Below are positions 4,873 to 9,185 of a stretch of 9,185 nt of DNA, in pieces. Position 1 is the first letter of the stretch. Each line of letters begins with the position of its first letter. Below the pieces are notes generated by a model. It saw only the letters and a list, made by a program, of their open reading frames with translations. It was not told the DNA's origin and ran no database searches. Source of the stretch: JAFALX01 sp050734185. Its GTDB lineage: Bacteria; Chloroflexota; Dormibacteria; Aeolococcales; Aeolococcaceae. A program made the translations under genes and the position numbers. The stretch spans positions 1-9,185 of the forward strand of contig JBOHUE010000058.1 in assembly GCA_050734185.1 (NCBI GenBank). The letters run 5' to 3'.

Positions 4873-6543
4873 CTACGTCGTGCGCGTACCGACCGGTGGC
4901 CGTGTCGCTCCGGCAGCTGCGCGCCCCCGCTGCCGGCGCCGCGCGTAAGCGACGAGCCCGCCGATGACCGCCGCTGTGGCGAGACCGTCGACGATGGCGA
5001 CGATCAGCGGCCAGGGGGTTGTGTTCGGCGACGGGATCGATGCGAATTGCGACATCGCGCCGTAGACGTCCTGGGTCTGCGTGGTCGCGTTGGCGAGGCG
5101 CGTGTCGGCCCAGCCGAACGCCGCGTACTGGTTCGCCGACGCGACGCCCGCCGGCTGCCGGATGTCGCCGTTGTAGCTGATGCCGAAGTCGAAGTTCGTG
5201 CCCTGGTCGGACGCCTGCACGTTGGGCGCCCACGTTGCCCCACCGTCGCCGGAGTACGTGTAGTAGACGGCGAAATGGTCGTTCACCTGCGCGCGGTTGG
5301 TCTCCCACACCAGGTCGACGCGGCCGTTGGGCGCAACCTGCAGGAGCGGGCAGAAGCTCGTGTACTGCAGGCTGGGATCGTCGTCGTTGACGACGGTGGG
5401 ATCACTCCAGCTCTGGCCGGCATCGGTGGATCGCATCTCCACCAGGCTCTCCCACCCCGACGTCGATGCTGTCGAGGGTGTCGCCGCGAACACCGCGATG
5501 AACGTCCCCTGGGAGCCGCCCTTCGGCGTCCATGCCATGCCCGTCTGCCCGCCCATCGCGCTGAAGATGGGGGGACCGAGCGTGTTGACGGTCCACGTTC
5601 TGCCCTGGTCCGTGGACCTCGCAACGAGGTGCGGCATGGGGATGAAGACGTTGGTCGGGCTCGGGATCGTCACGCCACTCGGTGTCGTCGACGAGCTGAC
5701 GGCCTCGATCACGCCACCGTGCACCGCGAGGAACGGACCGCCGCTCAGGAGCAGCGGGTAGGACTTTCCGGCAACCGTCAGCGTCTGCTGCGAGAACGTG
5801 TTGAGGTTGACCGGCGTGCCGAATGTGTTGCCGCCGTCGGTCGACACGGACACGTCCTGCTCGCCGTTGGCAAGCGGGGTGCCGGTCGCGGCCGAGGGGT
5901 AGCTGCGACGTAAGCCGACGTAGACGGCGTCCTGGCTGCCTGACGCGTCGACGACGAGATCGCCCACCTGCGTGTCACTCGGATTGTTGGCCGCGGTGCG
6001 CGGATCGTCGACGAGCACGGTATTCCAGCTGTTGCCCAGGTCGGTGCTCTTGGCGAGCTGGATGACCATGTGCCCCTTGCTCGGGCCGCTGTTGTTGGAG
6101 TCATAGCCTGTGAGCGCGTAGTACAGCGTGTCGTGCTTGCCCCACGCGATGAACGACTGCGCCACCGCTCCGTTGGAGACGCTGCAGTACGGCAGTGACG
6201 TCATCGAAGGCTTCGCTGGGAGTATGTGCCAGTTCTGGCCACCATCGTCAGAACGCAGGAGGCGGCAGACGCCGCTGCGCAGCTCGACCGTCGCCGCAAG
6301 GATCACAAGGGGGTTGGACGGGTCCGACAGCATCGAGGACGGCCCGGCGAACGCGCGCGTGGGGACGGTGTCGTCGTTGGTCATGCGCACCCCGTTGGTG
6401 CTTCTGATGACGCTCTGGCTCTGCGCCGCGAAGGTTGCCGATGCCCACGGCTGGTCCGCAGCTTGGGCCAACACCGGCACGAACGTCACGACCAGAACCG
6501 CGAGCACGAACGCGGCCTGCCCCGCCCGGCGGGTCCTACGCAC
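4873..6543 (-). CDS. Exported, membrane-anchored Asp-box (sialidase-like) beta-propeller protein
   Basis: A 556-residue cell-surface protein. A signal peptide is clear: basic RRTRR head, hydrophobic core at 11-25, likely AQA cleavage near residue 28. Six Asp-boxes (S-x-D-x-G-x-x-W/F) are spaced through the body at about 97, 166, 234, 310, 372 and 431, as expected for a six-bladed sialidase/BNR-type propeller. The third has F for W. A transmembrane helix at about 511-531 is followed by a basic tail (ARRRQRGR), anchoring the protein with its propeller outside. The FRIP motif near the first arginine of true sialidases is not visible, so glycan binding or a scaffold role is more likely than sialidase activity. 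The start is GTG 6543 with an AGGAG site 6 nt upstream; it overlaps the preceding gene's stop by 8 nt. An ATG at 6612 is less likely, because it lies deep in the upstream gene and would bury the signal peptide. Confidence 0.9.
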   Translation of the reverse strand: MRRTRRAGQAAFVLAVLVVTFVPVLAQAADQPWASATFAAQSQSVIRSTNGVRMTNDDTVPTRAFAGPSSMLSDPSNPLVILAATVELRSGVCRLLRSDDGGQNWHILPAKPSMTSLPYCSVSNGAVAQSFIAWGKHDTLYYALTGYDSNNSGPSKGHMVIQLAKSTDLGNSWNTVLVDDPRTAANNPSDTQVGDLVVDASGSQDAVYVGLRRSYPSAATGTPLANGEQDVSVSTDGGNTFGTPVNLNTFSQQTLTVAGKSYPLLLSGGPFLAVHGGVIEAVSSSTTPSGVTIPSPTNVFIPMPHLVARSTDQGRTWTVNTLGPPIFSAMGGQTGMAWTPKGGSQGTFIAVFAATPSTASTSGWESLVEMRSTDAGQSWSDPTVVNDDDPSLQYTSFCPLLQVAPNGRVDLVWETNRAQVNDHFAVYYTYSGDGGATWAPNVQASDQGTNFDFGISYNGDIRQPAGVASANQYAAFGWADTRLANATTQTQDVYGAMSQFASIPSPNTTPWPLIVAIVDGLATAAVIGGLVAYARRRQRGRAAAGATRPPVGTRTT

Positions 6544-7102
6544 TCGCAGCTCCTGGCCGCGGTGGCCGGCGCGACGTGACGAGCATGACCGCCACCAGGA
6601 GGAGGAGCCCAAGCGCGGCGGCCGCTGCCGCGATCAGCGCGAGCGTGCCGACGCTCAGACCGCTGTCGATGGCGGGGGCGGCCGACCGGGTCGAATGCTG
6701 CGCGCCCGGGGGAGCGGTGCCGACGTAGATCACGGCGCGCGCCGGGATGCCCGCGGTCATGTTGTGCGCGTCCTGCGTCGCGATCAGCACGTGCTGTCCG
6801 CTGCTGAGGCTGGAGGGCAGAACGACGTCGGTTTTGAAGGTCGAGCGCATCGAGCTCGGCCCGGTTGGGGTCGCCACGGTGCCGAGGATGGGGCCGGTCA
6901 CGGAGTCCAGGTGGATCTGCACCGGGAAGCCCGGTACGTAGTCGCCACCGGTGACAGTAACCGTGCCACCAGACTGGGCCGACTGCGGCGAGGCAGTGAG
7001 CGATGCGACGCTCACGCAGGCCCAGACGATCGCCGCGGGAACGGCGAGCGCGCTCAGCAGGCAGATGGCGCTCGCGGCCAACACTCTCGCGCGCGCGCTC
7101 AT
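6536..7102 (-). CDS. Exported Ig/TIG-like domain protein with C-terminal membrane anchor
   Basis: A 188-residue protein of unknown function. A signal peptide or N-terminal helix spans about 7-28 (ARVL then a long hydrophobic run, ending at AIVWACV). A single beta-sandwich follows at about 33-127: it opens with SLTASPQSAQSGGTVTVTG, the usual beginning of IPT/TIG-like or bacterial Ig-like domains, and closes with an SSGQHVLIATQDA strand pair. A Pro/Ala/Ser linker (129-146), a membrane helix (about 150-175) and a short basic tail (SRRPPRP) complete the layout. The C29 just after the hydrophobic run could tempt a lipoprotein call, but AIVWAC fits a lipobox poorly. The start is ATG 7102, with GGAGGGAGAG 8 nt upstream. 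It is cotranscribed with, and overlaps, the beta-propeller gene, which shares its topology. The two may act together at the cell surface. Confidence 0.85.
   Translation of the reverse strand: MSARARVLAASAICLLSALAVPAAIVWACVSVASLTASPQSAQSGGTVTVTGGDYVPGFPVQIHLDSVTGPILGTVATPTGPSSMRSTFKTDVVLPSSLSSGQHVLIATQDAHNMTAGIPARAVIYVGTAPPGAQHSTRSAAPAIDSGLSVGTLALIAAAAAALGLLLLVAVMLVTSRRPPRPGAASA
6550..6554 (-). promoter_or_regulatory. Ribosome binding site deciding the GTG start at 6543
   Basis: AGGAG 6 nt before the GTG, inside the end of the upstream gene. It places the start right before the signal peptide and gives an 8-nt overlap with the upstream stop, which suggests coupling. Confidence 0.7.
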
Positions 7103-7110
7103 CCCGGGTG

Positions 7111-7120
7111 CTCTCCCTCC
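7111..7120 (-). promoter_or_regulatory. Strong ribosome binding site of the Ig-like gene
   Basis: GGAGGGAGAG, 8 nt before ATG 7102. It favours this start over an in-frame upstream extension to 7282, which lacks any RBS and would precede the signal peptide by 60 residues. Confidence 0.65.
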
Positions 7121-7217
7121 CCGCCTCTCGCCACCCACTCTCGTGGTTCCTCCCGCCAATATCCCTGTCTCTCCGACCGCGCTCGGCGCATCCGCTTCGT
7201 TGCTGCCAAGCCGCGCC

Positions 7218-7246
7218 AGAATACGCAGCCGGGCTACGTGACGTAA
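7218..7246 (-). promoter_or_regulatory. Possible promoter of the Ig-like/beta-propeller operon
   Basis: TTACGT (7246-7241) and TATTCT (7223-7218) on the minus strand with a 17-nt spacer. The -10 is good and the -35 moderate. The start would be near 7211, about 109 nt before the ATG. A perfect palindrome covers the -35. Confidence 0.35.
7235..7245. promoter_or_regulatory. Palindrome TACGTGACGTA (candidate operator)
   Basis: Eleven bases, symmetric about position 7240 (TACGT-G-ACGTA), overlapping the proposed -35 of the surface-protein operon. The size is typical of a compact operator half or a bZIP-like core, but no binding protein is identified. Confidence 0.3.
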
Positions 7247-7285
7247 GTGCTTTCGACAGTTAGCGATTGAGCGTTGCAGCACTTG

Positions 7286-7300
7286 CGTCGCGCGGCGACG
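7286..7300 (-). terminator. Weak hairpin directly after ogt
   Basis: CGTCGC-GCG-GCGACG forms a 6-bp stem with a 3-nt loop starting immediately after the ogt stop. No T-run follows, so intrinsic termination is doubtful. It could protect the 3' end or be incidental. Confidence 0.2.
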
Positions 7301-7873
7301 TCAGTCGATCGCGTGTTCGAGGTCGAGCAGATAGCGCTTGCGCTCGACACCGCCGCCGTACTTGCCCAATGCGCCGCCACTGCGCAGCACACGATGGCAG
7401 GGGATCACGACCGGAATGGGATTCGCCGCAACGGCGTTGCCCACCGCGCGCGCGGCACGCGGCGAGCCGATCTCGCCCGCGACCTCTCCGTAGGTGGCGT
7501 ACGAGCCGTACGGAATTGCGGACGTCTGGTCGAGCACGCGGCGTGACCACGAGCTCAGCAGCTCCTGGTCGAGCTCGAGGTCGAAGGTCTTGAGACGGCC
7601 GCCGAAATAGAGGTCGAGCTGATCGTGCACCGCCTTGAGCCGGCTGGGCAGCTCGAGCAGACGCGGCGACAGCGTCGCCGACAGCTCTATCAGCGCGTCC
7701 TCCACCTCCTCGGCAAACGCGATGCGCGCCAGGCCATGGGTCGTTGCGGCGAGCAGCAGCGTCCCGATCGGGGTGTCCATCGTCTTGTACGCGACCTCGA
7801 TCAACCCCTCGCGTTCCGCCTGCTCGTGGAAGCGCTCGAGGTTGCGCGCCAGCGTTTCGGCGGCACCGGTCAT
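7301..7873 (-). CDS. ogt: Methylated-DNA--[protein]-cysteine S-methyltransferase
   Basis: Repairs O6-methylguanine (and O4-methylthymine) by moving the alkyl group irreversibly to its own cysteine. The 190-residue protein has an N-terminal Ogt domain from about 28 (YKTMDTPIGTLLLAATTHGLARIAF) and the C-terminal DNA-binding/active domain from about 108. That domain holds IPYGSYATYGEVA, the ARAVGNAVAANP helix with the arginine finger near R142, and VIPCHRV with the acceptor C159. All expected residues are present. About 25 charged residues precede the core; they contain no Cys or His cluster, so they are not a zinc anti-sigma motif. The ATG overlaps the stop of the sigma factor gene (ATGA, 4 nt) and has GGAGG 8 nt upstream (7882-7886). 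It is almost certainly coexpressed with the sigma factor, which may direct an alkylation response. Confidence 0.95.
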   Translation of the reverse strand: MTGAAETLARNLERFHEQAEREGLIEVAYKTMDTPIGTLLLAATTHGLARIAFAEEVEDALIELSATLSPRLLELPSRLKAVHDQLDLYFGGRLKTFDLELDQELLSSWSRRVLDQTSAIPYGSYATYGEVAGEIGSPRAARAVGNAVAANPIPVVIPCHRVLRSGGALGKYGGGVERKRYLLDLEHAID

Positions 7874-8361
7874 TGCAGCGACCTCCGCAGTTTCTTGACC
7901 CCCTCGTGCACGTTGCGACGTGCAGCGTCCTGCGAGATCTCCATTTCGCCCGCTATGTCCTCGTACGATCGATCCTCGACGAAGCGCATGCCGACGGCGC
8001 GCCGCTGCTTCGACGGCAGCAGGCGCACCTGCTCCCACAGGTCGGTGTCGGGAGCATCTGCCCCGTGATCGTGTGCAGCGGCGTCGATCTCCTCGACCGT
8101 GACCGGGCGGCGCGCCGACGCGCGGTGGTTGTCGACGGCCTTGCGCCGCGCGATGGTCAACAGCCAGCCGCGGAGGTTGGTGCCGTGCTCGAGCGCCGGA
8201 TACGCCCGTAATGCGGCGAGCATCGTCTCCTGGAAGCAGTCGTCGGCATCAGCGCCCGCGATGCGCGACAGGAACGACAGAACCGCACCCGCATGCTCGG
8301 CGAGCACCCACTCGAATGGGGGCAGCGGCAGCGGCCGCGTGCGAATCGCGGAGGCGTTCAT
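7870..8361 (-). CDS. RNA polymerase sigma factor, ECF subfamily
   Basis: A 163-residue two-domain sigma-70 family factor. Region 2 covers about 16-84: it includes ADADDCFQETMLAALRAY (the usual D-x-x-D-x-x-Q-E core binding and -10 melting part) and LRGWLLTIARRKAVDNHR. A short acidic linker (about 85-107) leads to region 4 at about 108-160, with LLPSKQRRAVGMRFVEDRSYEDIAGEM and a helix-turn-helix for the -35 element. Regions 1 and 3 are absent, as in ECF factors. The start ATG 8361 is chosen because homology-like sequence begins soon after. The SD is weak (GGTGAT), and a GTG three codons upstream is possible. No anti-sigma gene is adjacent: the next gene is ogt, overlapping by 4 nt. The gene lies 55 nt after the Grx-PDZ gene. 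Confidence 0.92.
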   Translation of the reverse strand: MNASAIRTRPLPLPPFEWVLAEHAGAVLSFLSRIAGADADDCFQETMLAALRAYPALEHGTNLRGWLLTIARRKAVDNHRASARRPVTVEEIDAAAHDHGADAPDTDLWEQVRLLPSKQRRAVGMRFVEDRSYEDIAGEMEISQDAARRNVHEGVKKLRRSLQ

Positions 8362-8416
8362 CTCGATCACCGGTATGTCAACGGGCGCGGTGCCGGCGCT
8401 GTGAGGTGACGTCCGA

Positions 8417-8992
8417 TCAGCCAGCGGCCGGCTCGTCGGCGTGCGGCGGCTGCGCCGGGAAGCTGACGGCGACGTCAATGCTGGAGTGGTCGCGCCACAG
8501 CGTCAGCGCCATGCTGTCGCCGGGGCGGCGAAGGGCAACCGCCCTGCGGAACTGGTCGGCGCCCCCATTAATGGTGTAGGGACCGATCGCGGTGATCACG
8601 TCACCCGCCTCGATGCCCGCGGCCTCTGCGGGAGAGCCCTCCTTCACCGACCCGACCTCGACGCCGTACGTCGCGGGCAATCCCTTGTCGGTCGCGATCT
8701 GCTGGGTGACGCTGCGAACTGCCGCGCCGAACGACACCGCCGGCTCCTCATCACCGTCGCGCGGAAGGAAGCGCGCGAGCTGCACGGGGTCATAGCCCAC
8801 GAGCAGCCGCTCGCCGATCTGCACGACCGGTGTGGTGACACGGCCAAGACGGCCGAACAGGATCGCGGTCGCCGACGGGTCGCTGAGCACGTCGCGCGTC
8901 TTGTAGGCCACACCCTTCTGATCGAGGTAGCGAAGCGTGGCCTCGCTGCCGGCGTCGCCCGGCTTGACGAACACGGTGACCTCATCGGCCAT
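8417..8992 (-). CDS. Glutaredoxin-like fold (cysteine-less) fused to a PDZ domain
   Basis: A 191-residue, apparently cytosolic protein with no signal peptide. Residues 3-77 follow the glutaredoxin pattern: EVTVFVKPG strand, helix, the KGVAYKTRDVL strand, RVTTPVVQIG with the cis-proline P55, then an ERLLVGYDPVQLARFL end like the usual GG-x-D-D-L helix. The CxxC/CxxS active site is missing, and the stretch reads KPGDAGSEA. There is no cysteine anywhere in the protein, so it cannot do thiol exchange. Residues about 108-180 are a PDZ domain resembling those of HtrA proteases (VEVGSVKEGSPAEAAGIEAGDVITAIG, then RRPGDSMALTLWRD), without a protease domain. It probably works as a peptide-binding adaptor; partners are unknown. 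The start ATG is 4 nt after the upstream stop with no clear SD, consistent with reinitiation. A longer upstream start overlapping that gene is rejected. Confidence 0.88.
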   Translation of the reverse strand: MADEVTVFVKPGDAGSEATLRYLDQKGVAYKTRDVLSDPSATAILFGRLGRVTTPVVQIGERLLVGYDPVQLARFLPRDGDEEPAVSFGAAVRSVTQQIATDKGLPATYGVEVGSVKEGSPAEAAGIEAGDVITAIGPYTINGGADQFRRAVALRRPGDSMALTLWRDHSSIDVAVSFPAQPPHADEPAAG

Positions 8993-8996
8993 GACG

Positions 8997-9185
8997 TCAG
9001 TCGTTGACCGCCTCTGGCTCGGCCGGCCGCTCCTGGAGAGTCGAGCCACTCACGCTCTCGCCCGGGAGCACGATCGGGATGGTCGAGCCGTCGCCGGCCA
9101 ACGCCGGTGCCGGGCCATCGGTGACTTCGGCTGCGGACGCTCCACCCCCCTGGCCGCGACGGCGGCGGCGACGGCGGCGGCGGCG
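8997..9185 (-). CDS. C-terminal tail of an unidentified protein with a poly-arginine tract (partial)
   Basis: The last 62 residues of a protein whose 5' part lies outside the window. It opens with ten consecutive arginines (CGC/CGT codons), then GQGGG, an acidic/small-residue linker, an IPIVLPGES segment near 36-44, and a Glu/Pro-rich end. Basic low-complexity tails of this kind occur on RNA helicases, RNase E/G, Rho and similar nucleic-acid-binding proteins, so that is the likely class. The enzyme domain is not visible and I do not name it. The frame is supported by continuity to the window edge and by the TGA 4 nt before the Grx-PDZ start. The overlap-like spacing suggests one transcript. 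Confidence 0.6.
   Translation of the reverse strand, partial: RRRRRRRRRRGQGGGASAAEVTDGPAPALAGDGSTIPIVLPGESVSGSTLQERPAEPEAVND

Larger units (their letters stand above)
7103..7300. other. Intergenic region between ogt and the Ig-like gene
   Basis: These 198 nt hold the hairpin after ogt, a 7-bp inverted repeat (AAGTGCT 7245-7251 with AGCACTT 7278-7284, 26-nt loop), and the candidate promoter and palindrome. I see no small gene with a convincing RBS. Confidence 0.5.

Noticed and set aside
4813..5913. Plus-strand open frame of 366 codons opposite the beta-propeller gene
   Set aside because: It is Arg/Gly-rich translation of the antisense strand. The minus-strand frame has signal peptide, Asp-boxes and membrane helix.
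4873..6543. Calling the Asp-box protein a sialidase
   Set aside because: Asp-boxes occur in many propellers. The FRIP/RIP motif and a clear catalytic set are not visible.
6128..7246. Plus-strand open frame of 372 codons opposite the surface-protein operon
   Set aside because: It has no RBS, no recognisable domain and unusual composition. The minus-strand genes explain the region.
7245..7284. 7-bp inverted repeat AAGTGCT/AGCACTT as an intrinsic terminator
   Set aside because: The loop is 26 nt and no T-run follows, so it is not a convincing terminator.
8376..8381. Perfect TTGACA on the minus strand just upstream of the sigma factor start
   Set aside because: It is only about 15 nt before the ATG and no -10 hexamer lies at a workable distance that would still leave a translatable message.
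9156..9185. GGC/GCG triplet repeat at the right edge as a DNA repeat element
   Set aside because: It is explained as arginine codons (CGC/CGT) in the minus-strand reading frame.

Overview
The window looks like a stretch of a high-GC bacterial chromosome. Codon third positions are strongly G/C, two start codons are probably GTG, and genes are packed tightly with many stop/start overlaps. The gene families suggest an actinobacterium, possibly class Thermoleophilia. This guess rests mainly on the style of the truncated membrane protein, the ECF sigma factor coupled to an Ogt methyltransferase, and the small wall-exposed Ig-like protein. It is an inference, because no marker gene is present. I see no tRNA, rRNA, CRISPR array, insertion sequence or phage gene.

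Layout. (1) 1-515, minus: the N-terminal half of a multi-pass membrane protein cut by the window edge, divergent from (2) 629-1615, plus: a DUF72 (YecE-like) protein. (3) 1765-2019, plus: an unrecognised 84-residue protein behind a leader with riboswitch-like folding potential. It ends 8 nt from the convergent end of (4) 4707-2028, minus: a translationally coupled rmlA-rmlC-rmlB operon for dTDP-6-deoxysugar synthesis. (5) 7102-4873, minus: a two-gene operon of exported, C-terminally membrane-anchored proteins, one small and Ig/TIG-like, one a six-Asp-box beta-propeller. (6) 9185-7301, minus: a run of four genes. These are the C-terminus of a protein with a poly-arginine tract, a glutaredoxin-fold/PDZ protein lacking the redox cysteines, an ECF-type sigma factor, and an Ogt O6-alkylguanine-DNA methyltransferase overlapping the sigma gene by 4 nt.

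How the genes fit together. rmlA, rmlC and rmlB would activate glucose-1-phosphate as dTDP-glucose, dehydrate it to the 4-keto-6-deoxy sugar and epimerise it. The usual last-step reductase rmlD is not in the window, and the RmlC-like protein is divergent at its active site, so the final sugar need not be rhamnose. Upstream of rmlA there are three GTNAC-like half-sites about one helical turn apart, suggesting control by an OmpR-family regulator. The sigma-ogt pair suggests an alkylation- or envelope-stress regulon in which the repair protein itself may help control the sigma factor.

The items most worth following up are the cysteine-less glutaredoxin-PDZ protein, the sigma/Ogt coupling, the structured leader before the 84-residue gene and the direct repeats upstream of rmlA. 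None of these amounts to a proven new system from sequence alone.
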